Assembly (NCBI GenBank): GCA_964019415.1
Contig: OZ025869.1
Span: forward strand, 4,156,765 to 4,220,764
Length of the DNA stretch: 64,000 nt
Reading direction: 5' to 3'
Source of the DNA: Ianthella basta
Taxonomy: Eukaryota > Porifera > Demospongiae > Verongiida > Ianthellidae
This document shows positions 11,501-21,730 of the stretch, piece by piece. The notes beneath the pieces are model-generated. The model was not told where the DNA came from and made no database searches. It saw nothing but the letters and a program-made list of their open reading frames with translations. A program made the translations under genes and the position numbers. Every line of letters begins with the position of its first letter. Position 1 is the first letter of the stretch.

Positions 11501-12116
11501 ATGGAGAACTATCAATGTCCAAACTGTGGCTATATCCTATGTCCGCACTGCGGGCAATGGTCAGTGCAGTCTTAACCATTTGCATAATGCTCAGCAACCC
11601 TCCACAGCAACCCTCCACAGCAACCCTCCACAGCACACTCCACAACAAATTACTCATCACTACCATTTGCATAATGCTCAGCAACCCTCCACAGCAGCCC
11701 TCCACAGCAACCCTCCACAGCAACCCTCCACAGCACACTCCACAACGAATTACTCATCACTACCACCAGTCATGGCGGCATGGACTACTGTAACATCACC
11801 TAGTCCCCAACAACAGACAACCGGTACCCAGACTGAGACAAACAGCAACCAACCAACCAGTCAGACAATTGCAAGCCACAATTCCAGCCAGCAGTCGGTA
11901 CAGCAAACACTGGCTAACACCGCCAATCCTGAGCGACCCTACACAGCAGTGCTGCCACTGCTACCAAGCACAACGCAAAACTTACTGGGGCCTTATAGCA
12001 ATTTGTCCAATGAACTCCAGGAAAGTGATGACTTTCTGCCACTAATGAGTACGAGCGAGGACGAATACTCTTCTGACAGCGTTATAGATCTAACTGGAGA
12101 CTATTCTAATAATTAA
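11501..12116 (+). CDS. zinc-ribbon protein with Gln/Pro/Ser-rich middle and C-terminal SUMO-interaction motif
   Basis: Exon 1 (11501-11559) starts MENYQCPNCGYILCPHCGQ, a compact zinc ribbon of two C-P-x-C-G pairs. A donor GTCAGT follows at 11560. Using the acceptor ending at 11620 (61-bp intron) the phases agree (2+1) and the reading continues to the stop at 12116. Other acceptors in the repeated CTCCACAG blocks are possible. The middle is low-complexity (QQPSTA, NPPQ, then a Thr/Ser/Gln-rich run). The end is acidic and reads SEDEYSSDSVIDLTGDYSNN, a textbook SUMO-interaction motif with an acidic, phosphorylatable flank. I infer a small nuclear adaptor that binds SUMO conjugates. The family is not recognised. 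Confidence 0.5.
11583..11764 (+). repeat. nested minisatellite inside the zinc-ribbon/SIM gene
   Basis: 13-bp units AACCCTCCACAGC repeat 3-4 times within a block of about 85-100 bp (CATTTGCATAATGCTCAG ... TTACTCATCACTAC). The block itself is present twice in tandem. Because 13 is not a multiple of 3, unit gain or loss would change the frame, or be buffered by the choice of CACAG acceptor. Confidence 0.8.
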
Positions 12117-12129
12117 AATCATTACACTG

Positions 12130-12530
12130 CACCATTCTAACTGCCATTTTTAACATCTGTACATTTGATTTGTATATTACATACTTGCTAGCTAATGTAT
12201 TCCTATTTATATTATCATCTCTCTACGGAAGTGATGTCGGCGACAAGCCTCGCGTAGCCAATGGCTTCCTCCCCAGTAAAAAATGGAGGGGAGGAAGCGG
12301 GGCTACGCGTAAACGTGTGAGCATATGGTTTCAATACTTTACTCACGTGATCTAGTGCAATGGGCAATGTATAAAAGTCTAGGTTCCTCAGGTGAGCGTG
12401 CAGTAGAATTAGGAGTCTCGCGCGCCAGCCGTTCCTGTGGGGAAGGAACGTCTGGTGACTTTCACCAGGTACTCGTGGCACGTTGGAATGCAATTATCAC
12501 GTGATGTCATAGCGCATACCGCATACCGTA
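12130..12530. other. intergenic with two MITE-type hairpins
   Basis: 12248-12310 is a hairpin (CTCGCGTAGCC..GCTTCCTCCCC paired with GGGGAGGAAGC..GGCTACGCG). From 12415 the sequence GTCTCGCGCGCCAGCC is identical to the terminus of the MITE at 33124-33842, but no partner end was found nearby. Both are probably remnants of hAT-like or related MITEs. Confidence 0.55.
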
Positions 12531-12594
12531 GATAATGTCTCACCTACGTGTATCGAAGAAGGGATGGTGTGTAGTTGTGTTTCGCGGAGTCAGA

Positions 12595-13083
12595 ATGGAT
12601 GTTTGTTCGCTCTGTCGGTGTACGCTGAAGAGCACGGGCCAGCGCAGAAAACTTCATGGCACTTCCTTAACGCACGTGGTGGCGATTCTGCAGGAGTTTG
12701 TTGGGGAACTCTGGACAGCAGCATCTGAAACTCTGTTCCACCCTGAAGCGTTTCTCTGCCGACCCTGCATGCGGAATTTGGAGAAGCTGCGCAAGTTGGG
12801 CAGTCTCCTTCGAGACAAAGAAGACGAAATAAGGCAGCTAGTGAATCGCGCAATGGATGCGCACGGACTAGTTCTAGGGTCAGCCTTTTCCAGTCCCACT
12901 GGCTCAGTTGGTAGGCCGGCGTTCTCCACACCCGTCAGGAAGCGTTCTGGAGTTGCAGCTGACACAGAGAGTCCCACTAGCACAGTGAAGAGACCCCGCT
13001 ATGACACACCAACGAGAGATTCTTTGTCTAGAATGGTCCCAACGGAGGAATCCCCAGCAATACTGTATTATAGTGATAATTAG
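12595..13083 (+). CDS. small protein with N-terminal two-pair Cys domain (ZAD-like layout)
   Basis: The ATG at 12595 gives a 162-residue protein starting MDVCSLCRCTL. A second pair, FLCRPCMRNLEKL, lies some 50 residues later, followed by a helical region (LGSLLRDKEDEIRQLVNRA). C-x2-C, a spacer, C-x2-C and a helix is the layout of zinc-finger-associated (ZAD-type) N-terminal dimerisation domains, although I cannot prove homology. The tail is Ser/Thr/Pro-rich with a basic KRPR patch, suggesting nuclear localisation. The frame also opens from 12535, but starting at MDVC fits the domain. Its stop is only 7 bp from the stop of the convergent RecQ-like relic. Possibly both belong to one transposon. 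Confidence 0.55.
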   Translation: MDVCSLCRCTLKSTGQRRKLHGTSLTHVVAILQEFVGELWTAASETLFHPEAFLCRPCMRNLEKLRKLGSLLRDKEDEIRQLVNRAMDAHGLVLGSAFSSPTGSVGRPAFSTPVRKRSGVAADTESPTSTVKRPRYDTPTRDSLSRMVPTEESPAILYYSDN

Positions 13084-13089
13084 CTAAAT

Positions 13090-13738
13090 TTACAGTTCTG
13101 ATGTGTTAGAGCACACAGCACATTTACACTTACGCTCACACTCACACACATCACAGCATGAACACAAAGCATCATATGTAGAACTAAAGTCCTCATGGCC
13201 ATCAAAGTCTTTCAGAAGTACCATTTGTTTGCATTCTTCTTTGTTTGAGGCATACTCTTTCATGCACACCTGTACATGTTGTACCCCTGGGATGTTGTAC
13301 AGGATAGCTCTTGATGGCATTCCATCCCATCCAGCTCGACCTGTCTCTTGCAAATACATCTCAATGTCTTCTGAAGCACCCGAGTGGATCACCCTTCTTA
13401 CATCTGGGCAATCCAAGCCCATTCCGAAAGCAATCGTGGCAATCACCACTCGTAACCTTGAGTTTGTGGCACAAAACCCGTCCAGCATTTGCTCCTTTAC
13501 ACTAGGGTGTGTACATGCTGTGTTCATGTCTATCACTCAATAGCGAGCCCGATCAGGTGCTCCTATAGGATCCATAAACTCGTCATTCAGTCGGTCCTTC
13601 AAGAAGAGGTAGATCATGCTGCAGTTGTCATATGTTCGGCAGAAGATGATGGTTCGCGGCATTGTCAGTCTCAATCTCTTCACTTCCTCTACCAGTGGAG
13701 CAAAAGCTTCCTCCAGTGACCCTGGCTTTGAGCGGACC
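13090..13738 (-). pseudogene. RecQ-type DNA helicase, C-terminal half, broken
   Basis: The minus strand reads RTIIFCRTYDNCSMIYLFLK (motif IV region), then [20 protein letters not shown] (motif V) and [12 protein letters not shown] (motif VI; the family normally has QETGRAGRDG, so an Arg is replaced by Trp). A Cys-rich tail follows ([18 protein letters not shown]), like the RecQ zinc-binding subdomain. One in-frame TGA interrupts the reading just before VIDM. Motifs I-III and the Walker box are absent, because upstream sequence is unrelated and the Tc1 relic follows. An acceptor-like CCGCAG precedes the first codon at 13738, so the piece may be a terminal exon. RecQ-like helicases occur both as host genes and in some large DNA transposons (AcademH type). 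This copy is not functional. Confidence 0.8.
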
Positions 13739-13902
13739 TGCGGAATGCTCACTTGGCACCCTCAGAGTGCTCACTTGGCGCCCGCGGAGAGAGAACTTGG
13801 CACCCATGTATGTACGTAGTACTTACTTGGCTCCCCCCGGAGAGAGAAAACTTGCGTACGAGGCTGTACGTAGTTCGCACAATTAAATCGGTTTATCTGT
13901 GT

Positions 13903-14045
13903 ATGACAGGGCGCTCTCGTAACCCTGAATCATCAGCAGACCTTGTGTTCCAGCAGCCGTCTAGCCCCGACATCTTTTCGACTCTGCGCGCAAGAGACGA
14001 ATCGATACGGTATCCGACTAGTGCTGGCGCACTGGCACCCGCTTG
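13903..14045 (+). other. candidate first exon, unknown protein
   Basis: The ATG at 13903 starts MTGRSRNPESSADLVFQQ. The frame stays open to a possible donor (GCTT|GTGAGT) near 14044. No downstream exon was found because the Tc1 relic lies next to it. No domain was recognised. Confidence 0.25.
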
Positions 14046-14244
14046 TGAGTAGCTTAGGTGTCAGGGATTGTGGTTCACCGCAATGTTTATTTAACAACGC
14101 AAATGATCAAGTGTCATCCAATCATAATAACTAATATTCAATGAAGCAATACACTCGCAACACACTGAGTCACAATTTAACATTATATTACATTAGCACA
14201 CACAGTAAACTGTTCTTCCTTAGAATAAGATACATAGTTCATCA

Positions 14245-15225
14245 GTGTCCTGAAGGGCGTCCCTCTTCCTGGACGACAATGGGCATGACCTTTTGCAAGT
14301 GGTCGATGTACTTGGCACACAGCTCTGGTGTTAGCTTGCTCCAATATGTCTTGATACCTTCCTTCAGCTGTGGAAGGTTCCTTGGCTTGTACTTGTCCCG
14401 AAGTAATGTCTTCATGGATACCCAAACTTTTTCAATGGGATTCAGATTGGGGCTTTCAGCCGGGCTCTTCCCCCAGGTGATGCCATTCTGCAGAAAGAAA
14501 CTCTGAATGTCGGTGGCCATCTGGATATGTCTTCCTGACGAAGGGCACAAGAGAGGCTGAAATGATGTCACCATACCTTGTGGCAGTCATTATCCCACCA
14601 AACATGACCAGGTGAGTTGCTCCCTGCTTTGAAATCCCACCCCAGACATGGATTTTTGGTGGGTGTTTGTGCTTGTATTTAAGCTTTCTTGGGGTCTTCT
14701 TTTGGAAGCACTTCCTGCGGTAGCTCTCCAGTTGAAAAGTGGACTCGTCTGTGAATATGACATTTTCAAAACACTCATTCTCATCCAAGCACTGTTTACA
14801 CCATGCAAGTCTCTTCTCCTTGTTGGGATCACGAATTGCCTGACAATATCTTGCCGTAGTGAATGTCCAACCAAGTTCATTGCGCAGCCTAGCAATGGTT
14901 CTTGTACCATACTTCACATTCTCTGCACCAAACTCATTGTTTAGGATGCCCTTCAAGGAAGAAGCAGTCAGCTCGTCATCATGGGTCATCGTGTCGTCGA
15001 TGCAGCGGTAATGGGCTTCAGGTACTTTCGGCGGAGGCTCACTCCTTGGACGGTCACACACACTGTCTGTTGCACACCATCTAGAAATTGTGTTCCCAAC
15101 TGTCTTGTGAGTGGCAATAATTAATCCCTTCCAAGGCCAGGTCTCTCTTAATCGCTGCAATCGTTGCTTGCATCTAGATTGGGCCCATAACGCAACAGCT
15201 CTTTCTCTCTGATAGTTGGTTTAAG
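14245..15225 (-). mobile_element. Tc1/mariner-type DNA transposon relic (transposase)
   Basis: The minus strand shows the Tc1-family order. A helix-turn-helix region (YQRERAVALW, then HKTVGNTISRW) is followed by ENVIFTDESTFQLE (first catalytic Asp), HVWGGISKQGATHLVMFGG, and SPNLNPIEKVWVSMK (third catalytic residue, DxE type). A short deletion around 14512 removes the usual Q-D-N-x-P-x-H block with the second catalytic Asp and shifts the frame. The third codon after the natural start (ATG CCT TAA) is a stop. The copy is therefore inactive. Terminal inverted repeats could not be found on either side, so the element is probably truncated or its ends have decayed. Confidence 0.88.
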
Positions 15226-15354
15226 GCATCTTCTTCGTCAGTCGCACTTGCAAACCAAAGTTGGTGAATCACACAATCAATCATTTAATTCTTATACTAT
15301 TATGGAGGATACCTTTGAACAGATTTTGACCAATCAGATTACCATTAAATATTA

Positions 15355-15400
15355 TACACTTTGGTCCATTTTGAAACGGACCGAAGTGTAATATTAAACA
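15355..15400. repeat. near-perfect 46-bp palindrome
   Basis: ACACTTTGGTCC is mirrored by GGACCGAAGTGT, with almost fully paired arms around a TTTTGAAA centre. It could be an end-to-end remnant of a MITE or a cruciform. It lies just upstream of the BEN-domain gene. Confidence 0.7.
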
Positions 15401-15554
15401 GTTATTTGATTGGCGGAACTATCCTGCGTCATGATCTTGCACCTCGAGTGTGTTTGCTATAAACACGTAGCCGTTCCAACTTCATTCACCATATCTGGTT
15501 TCAGCTTCGAGTTCGATCCTGCCCTTTGCGTGTCAGTCAAGTCAGTCAGTCAAG

Positions 15555-16602
15555 ATGGAAAAGTTGCTTGTGCGGTGGAGCGATGGAAGGTCCAAGGGGA
15601 CAACCTCTTTGCTTAAGAGAAGCACAATCAAGAAGGGCACCATTGCGGTTGGGGAGAAAATCGTGGTTGCGTGGGGTAAGACGAAGAGGACTTTCAACGC
15701 AGAAATAATTGATGTCAACTGTGGAGTTCGCTCTGCAGAGAACACCCAACAAGATGCCAGCAATGGAGAGCCATTTGTGTTCGAGCTGGCAGCCCCAGCA
15801 TCTCCAACTCAGGCCATGAACCTCCCTAGTTCTACACCTACGCCTGCACTCCAGGATCAGCAAGAGGACAGAATCGTTGCCGCTCTCGTGGATGCTGTGT
15901 CCAGAGTTGAAGCTCGGCTGTGCCGACTACAGACACTAGAAGAAGTGACAGCTCTAAAGGAGGAAGTCAGGGAAAGGTGCATTCATCCCCAATTTTTGGA
16001 GCTGCAGCCCAACGTCATACCAGAGCCTCAACCTCAGTCCTTGAAGGAAGAGCCCTCACTGCCCGCGCTACAGCCCTGCATCCCACCAGCTCCATATCGG
16101 TCCTTGGAGTACCCGCCCTTACCGCCTTCACTGCAGCCCTACTTCCCAACAGCTCCTCTACCGCCCCAGGAGATGTCAACGCCGGGACCAATGCCGTACT
16201 GGCACGCCTGAGACAACTACCCAGACACCCAGATGGCCCCTGTTGTACTGCAAGACGTCTCTACTCGGGCTAATATGGCTAGCCCCTGTCGGCTGCTACA
16301 CTATTGCCAACGACGTGATGACCCTTGCCTTACAGAGTTGTCGGTCAAGACGAAACCTGGCCGGTCGGCTGGCAGCGAGGGTGTTTACAATGAGGGAGAA
16401 GATGGGCAGCAACTGTCATGGAAAACAGGGAAAGTTGCCATTGGACCAAGGGAAGCTATTAACCATCTTCACAGTGTGTATGCAGCACTTCCTGCAACGG
16501 CTGGAGACCCAGCAGAGTGCTGATAAAGACATGAGAAATGCAGTGGATGAGGTGTGCAGGAAGACAAGGACAACCACTGCAGCTGAACCTGAAAAGGCTT
16601 GA
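15555..16602 (+). CDS. BEN-domain protein, split between two frames
   Basis: The ATG at 15555 starts MEKLLVRWSDGRSKGTTSLL, a small beta-rich module (KKGTIAVGEKIVVAWGKTKR) that I associate with N-termini of sponge and cnidarian BEN proteins. A coiled-coil-like part follows (VDAVSRVEARLCRLQTLEEV), then a Pro/Gln-rich linker that ends at a stop at 16211. In another frame from about 16200 to 16602 the BEN domain follows: SRRNLAGRLAARVFTMREKM, SNCHGKQGKLPLD and AVDEVCRKTRT. BEN domains bind DNA and chromatin partners. The frame change needs either a short unrecognised intron around 16190-16250 or an indel. I cannot decide which, and no clean GT-AG pair restores it. Confidence 0.6.
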
Positions 16603-16609
16603 CTTATAG

Positions 16610-16920
16610 TTATTGAAATTTTAAAATGTTGGTATACAGAAGTTACTATGTTATTTTCGCCATCATATTGAATTATGAACGTACGTAGCCCTCACTCCGG
16701 CCGTCTCAGTCTTCAATCATCGTCTTTGCCTTCTTCCAAAAGCATCTAGAGCAGTTACCATGCACGCGTATGTATGTACGTAGTAGTCTATATGACCACC
16801 AAATGTGCCAGTACAGTATGTGCACTAGTTGTTAGTAGAAAAAGACCACCAGTGCAAGTAACAGAGGGCTTACTACCACATGTGCCAGTTGAGTATGTGT
16901 GCTAGTTGCTAGTAGAAAAA
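16610..16920. other. 3' flank of BEN gene with partial CAAGT-type repeat
   Basis: From about 16830 the sequence GACCACCAGTGCAAGTAACAG belongs to the CAAGTT repeat family described at 23555 and 59683. No gene. Confidence 0.5.
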
Positions 16921-17370
16921 GACCACAATTGAGGAATTGACATCGACAATCGACAAATCGAAATTGACAAATTGGAATTGACAATCGACAAATCGGAATC
17001 AACAATCAATGAATCGACATTGACAATCAACGAATCAGAATCAGGAATGGGGATTTTGGACTTTTGGCATGTTTGACACTCTATAACACGGGTGGTGGTC
17101 TTCCTATGACCAACTGGCGCAGATACACTACTGGCGCAAGTGGTGACAGCTGCGATATTGTAACTTGCACTGTGTGGTGGTGGTGGTGGTGTATGGAGTG
17201 CCAAACATGCCAAAAGTCCAAAGTCCCCATTCCCGATTTCGATTTGGTGATTGTCGATTCCGATTTGTCGATTGTTGATGTCGATTCATCGATTGTTGAT
17301 TCCGATTTGTTGATCGTTGAGATTTGTGATTGCGATCCTCAACTGTCGATAGCTGATCCACATCCGTAGA
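16921..17370. repeat. TCGATT-rich foldback with a nested CAAGTT module
   Basis: The arms at about 16930-17090 and 17190-17365 are inverted copies, made mainly of CGATT/AATCG variants. The inner ends share GGACTTTTGGCATGTTTG. The 100-bp spacer is half of a CAAGTT-family unit (TGTAACTTGCACTGTGTGG). Similar TCGATT arrays form the ends of the 25.25-33.0 kb element, so this foldback may be related to that element's termini. Confidence 0.75.
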
Positions 17371-17660
17371 TTCTCGATGATGTTACATAGTCTAGCTTGC
17401 TAGATGTCCCATGAGTGCCCACTAGGCTTTTCATTCCAAGTGGGCGTTTACAGGATAGTCTAGCAAGCCAGAGAATGAAAATATAAGATGACGTTGACTT
17501 TTCTATTAATCATCATTTGACGGATATGTTGTATAGAACAGCAAATTCCAAGTTTGGCTCTCCATAAACTAATCACGTGGTTTTATTATTAGTCACCACA
17601 TGGTTAGCTACTGTGAGTGTAGAGGAACAGCAGCTGCAGAGACTAGCTAGCTATAGCTAC

Positions 17661-18738
17661 CATGGCTGAAGATCTCTCTCCAGAAGAATGAAGTAGGGCA
17701 AGGGAGGCAATCAACTTCTTCTCCAGCTTAACCAGGAGAGGAGAGCCAGGAAGACAGGACCAACAAGCAAATGAAAGCAACCCGCCGTCCTCTAGTGGAA
17801 CTAGTGCCAGCCAACCTGTGGGAACTGAAGCAGACTGTAAGACTGTAGCAGCATGCATGATTGTAGCTAATTCTGTATATCTGACAACATTTAAGTATAC
17901 AAGTATACACAGCTAATGTTAACATGATGGAAACGAATTCTATCAGTGCCCTCTAGCTTGTTATCTAGCTACGTCCATGCATATATAGCCATGTAGCTAG
18001 CTAGGTAGTCACATGCAAAATGCAATGCTTGGGGATGCATAGAGTTCCATGCATGTACAAATGGCTACGAATTCTCTTGTTGGGCTACCATTAGGACTTT
18101 CACATTCTGAAGATATTCTGTCAGATTTCCTTGACACATTGGAAGATGTTATTATGCAGGTGAAGCAAGATTATTTTTTAGTTGCCACAGAAGCAAAGGA
18201 AGCTTTTCTGGGCAAATGTGATTGGCTGTTAGAATGTTGTGTGGCCCTTGAAGAGTACATGCCAGAGAGACACACAGATATACAAGCCTTTACAGCATCT
18301 ACCTGTGCTTTGTTGGAAAGCATGGAGGGCTCCTTGCTAGACGAGATCCAACATCCAGTACAAGGTCGTCCATGACTGAACATCACCAATCAGCAGCTAC
18401 AGTTACTTTGTGGCAGTGATTTCAGTCTCAAAGATATGGCTCACATGCTGAACTGTTCTGTGCACATGGTACAGCGATGTTGGCAGGAGCTTGGACTTGG
18501 GCATAGACAAAGGTACAGCATGTTTCTCTTCCATTCATTCTTTTACAGGACTGGGACTCTTATGGCATTGATTGGAATAGACCAGTGTCTACTGACGGAG
18601 ATGCTACAGTGCCAGTGCCAGAGTTTGTTGATGAACTTACTACACCTTTGGTAGCTGAATATCTACAACAACATCTTAGTGGAGTAGCTGGAGACAACGT
18701 ATTGCACTATTTGGTTGCATTCACTGCCGACCAGTAGG
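17661..18738 (+). mobile_element. shortened copy of the integrase-type transposon, catalytic core missing
   Basis: From 18061 the sequence reads MATNSLVGLPLGLSHSEDIL, with helical text, then QGRP, a stop and LNITNQQLQLLCGSDFSLKD MA. This aligns with the HTH segment of the integrase gene at 25715. A short intron-like stretch (18513-18549) follows. Then DWDSYGIDWNRPVSTDGD to the stop at 18738 matches that gene's last exon (DYGIDWDGPISADDG). The whole DDE core is absent. Upstream, 17661 starts MAEDLSPEE, a stop, then SRAREAINFF, which resembles the HECT gene's first exon (ISPEELQRAQAAIRM) in the same orientation. The copy is an internally deleted, inactive relic, and the HECT resemblance is tentative. 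Confidence 0.6.
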
Positions 18739-19030
18739 AAGCGTCCGCTGCGAGATGAACAACCCAACTTGGACCTGAATCACACGACGTTTTCTCTGCC
18801 ACTGTCAGGAGTATATAGCTAACTACTTCCGGTAGACGCGTGATGACGCAAGGACGAGTACATAAACTGATTCGCTGCCGGCTCTTTACCCAATCATTTG
18901 GGATCTATAACACTTAAATGCTGACCAATCGGTGTCTCTGAAGATTTAGACCACTCGGCACTCGGGCGCTTTGTGCCCTTGAGCCTCGTGCTCTAAATCT
19001 CAGGGACACCTCTTGGTCAGCATTTAACAA
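18711..19030 (+). repeat. tail of the shortened integrase transposon, ending in a hairpin
   Basis: This 320-bp segment begins in the last codons of the relic gene and ends in a hairpin (TTAAATGCTGACCAA at 18915, mirrored at 19014-19029). The hairpin loop contains GGGCGCTTTGTGCCC and CTCGTGC. A highly similar inverted copy lies at 49725-49990, so the segment is mobile. Confidence 0.75.
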
Positions 19031-19064
19031 TTACATACATAACTAGTGCCTATTCTGTATACAG

Positions 19065-19941
19065 ACCACTCCGTGTTCAGCGAGGCCTTAGGGATTGTGT
19101 ATGGCGGCCTGAATGACGAAGAGGCCTTAAGGCTGGCCATTCACCACATCAACGGTCATTATACACACAGCCTGACACACAGAGACTATGTAAGTGCATA
19201 GCAAGTCTCACATCTACTGTAACTGATCGTATACCAAACATCTGTTGACCACTCTAGGTGGAATGGTGCAGGGCCAGATTGTATGCTATGGCCGGGAAAT
19301 ATCCCAGCAAGGATGCCACTCCCAAGCCATCCACTGAGTGGAGGAAGGCATGCTTGAAGTACATCCTTCCGCAGGTAGAGACTGTTAAGCCTGTTTCCAT
19401 ATAGGTTAGTATTGGTTTGTCAATAAATCCTACTTTTTGCACAGGGAATCGTCAGCACAAGAGCTGCCAACATTTTCTGCCAGGCATCGTTCAGTGCCCC
19501 AGTTTTTGAATGGGCACTTAAGGTCATGGAACAATTTGAGGAAGGCTACCTGAAAGGCCAAAACGACATCAGTAAGTTCACTACAGAACTGACTGAGTGG
19601 GTGGTGTACTGCTATGTAGTTCAGAGTCTGCTGGTATAAGCTTCTTAGGTTGAGATTCTATCATACACCATGAATTCATACCCGCTAACAGTAGCAATTA
19701 GCAATAGGTAACTGAAAATCGAAGACTGCCCTCACTCTAACACGTGCATAGGAACAAAGAAGCAGCTTCAAGCAAAGCTAGAATTCAAGCAGCACTAAGT
19801 AGAGGCCCTACAAAACCTTGATGAAGATTTCAAAATAAAGATTTTGAAACAAGTCAGCGAAGGAGTAATGTCCCTGGCCAAGCTCAAAGTGGCCTCAACA
19901 AAATTTAGAGCCATGAACCTGGCAAAGGCTTTGTTTGTCTG
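19065..19941 (+). pseudogene. four exons of an unrecognised gene, one in-frame stop
   Basis: The exons are 19065-19189, 19258-19374, 19445-19571 and 19752-19941. All are bounded by AG/GT, and their phases agree (0, 0, 1). The protein reads HSVFSEALGIVYGGLNDEEA, VEWCRARLYAMAGKYPSKDA, GIVSTRAANIFCQASFSAPV, then KKQLQAKLEFKQH, a TAA stop and VEALQNLDEDFKIKILKQ. It is helical and charged, with no motif I know. The first and last exons are open at their outer ends, so the gene is incomplete here. The stop suggests a decayed copy, perhaps of a transposon-encoded gene. Confidence 0.45.
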
Positions 19942-20164
19942 GTGAGTATATATAAGCATTTGTGCATATATTCATGAAAAAGTAAGGAATATCCTTGCCA
20001 CGTACGTACATGTATCACCAGAATAAAAATTACAATTGAAACACATCTACTCATCACACACAGGTGTACACGATCGAGCTCTTGGCAGGAAGCTACAAGT
20101 GCATACCCGCAGTTCGCAAATGAAGAAGCATTGAAGCCATATTCAAAGCTCAATCTTAAAGCCA

Positions 20165-20500
20165 AAAACAGAATTCCTAAATTTTGAGTCTGGGTGGATT
20201 CATCTTGAGGGAAGGAAGGAGGTACTTCTGCCACTTCTTCATCCAAATCATCTTCATTATCATCCTCCTCTTCCCACAACTCTTCATTGCTGTTAAAGTC
20301 TGTAGATAACAAAAAGAAAGCAGACTGTTCTAAACTGCACGATGGACTGTAGTATAAACTTGATAAGAGACAATGCTTACTTACTACCATGTTTTCAAAC
20401 GACAAAGACATGCTGTCACTATCGTCACTATTTGCAACTGAATCAGGTAAATTATCTGTGGCAATGTCCAAAGCAGGTATCCCGGGGGTACACAGCATTG
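20165..20500 (-). CDS. uncharacterised exons with acidic stretch
   Basis: The ATG near 20498 starts MLCTPGIPALDIATDNLPDS and can be spliced at GGTA|GTAAGT. A second exon starts after TATCTACAG (20299) and reads DFNSNEELWEEEDDNEDDLD EE. No domain recognised. The acidic run suggests a nuclear or chromatin-linked protein, but nothing supports more. Confidence 0.3.
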
Positions 20501-20509
20501 TGAAATCTG

Positions 20510-21150
20510 CACCTTATCTAATTGGGCTAGGTCGAGCTCAGGACTTCTCAAACGTATATAGCAAGCAAACACCCCAACAGTAGGAATCCAATTACTATTA
20601 CAGTGCCTAACAAGTCTATGGCATAGTTTAAGTGAATGGTTGAGTTTCCAAGTTGCAAAATGCAATGTAGTATTGTCACATCTAACGCATGCGTGTAGGT
20701 AGGGCTATATCTCTGTAGACCTGTTTCTTGGGAGTTCAAAGTAGTGAAGAGCTGTTATATTCAGTGGTGTGTGGTGAATATTAGCCAACATCTCATTGGT
20801 TGTTTAGTATAAAGGAGCTTGACAATCCTTCAGTGCTATATACTTCTTACCATCTTGTCACAATGTCCTTATATTAAAAAATGTTCTTATATAAAGCCCG
20901 TTATTCTTATTAGTAGAATAATGTACATTGTTGACAATTATTGCATTGCTTCGTACAAATTATAAGCAATTTTTCCTTCTTTTGCAAAATGCTGCATGCA
21001 AGATCATATTTTTCAACTATTTGGAATGAAAGTAGAATATTGACAATTTGCATAGAGTAAGAAACATGGAGCTTATTTCAGATGTGTAGTAAACGTCTCC
21101 ATTAATAGGAAGTTAATTTAGAATATTCTGTGTCGTAACATAATAGACGA
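20510..21150. other. unannotated AT-rich stretch
   Basis: No supported feature. Confidence 0.4.
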
Positions 21151-21153
21151 GTG

Positions 21154-21380
21154 TCATATAGTGGCATTGTCACTGTATGCCTTTTGAAGGTGGGTGATGT
21201 GGCTCTTCCTCAGTCGACCAGTTGAGGTGAGCTTGAAGTCATACAAAATTATAGATGATTTTGATACAGTGGTGACCCAGTCTTCCATGTGTCTCCCATT
21301 TCTGACTCTTGCAGGCTTCCATGTGGTAGTGTAGCTACCTTCATACCATCTCACGGTTACATCATAACCCTGCACATCCT
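21154..21380 (-). other. fragment of a small basic/aromatic domain
   Basis: The minus frame reads YDVTVRWYEGSYTTTWKPAR, then SIILYDFKLTSTGRLRKSHI and LQKAY. An aromatic beta-rich block ending in L-R-K-x-x-I-x-x-L-x-x-A-Y looks like a real C-terminal domain, but I cannot name the family. There is no start or partner exon. Confidence 0.3.
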
Positions 21381-21589
21381 AGCAATCCAAGGTGGAGGCC
21401 ATGTTGGGTCTTCACTGAGGACAGCGACAAGATGACCTTCCTTAATATGTAGAACATTTGTTTCAATAACTTCACTGTTCCGAGGCCGATATGATCCTGT
21501 GTAGACCTGTGTAGACAAATAGGATTGTTTTACAGTTTCAGTGCATTATGTTGTTAGCTAGCTATAATAATTTTGTTTCATTCAGTAGA

Positions 21590-21730
21590 GGTTACAATTT
21601 GTAACCTTCACCGCTATACTTATTATACCTAGCTATAGGATCGATCGAGGTTCCAATTTTGGAACCTTCACTATAATTGCGCCTATAAAGGTATACGTAT
21701 ATCAGCGCTATGGGTTCCAAATTTGGAGCC
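21590..21730. repeat. three 17-18-bp palindromes at about 60-bp intervals
   Basis: GGTTACAATTTGTAACC (21590), GGTTCCAATTTTGGAACC (21649) and GGTTCCAAATTTGGAGCC (21713) share the frame GGTTxCAA..TTGxAACC, each followed by TTCACYGCTATA or CTTAGCGG-like text. They resemble repeated factor-binding sites, or a degenerate tandem repeat. Confidence 0.65.
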
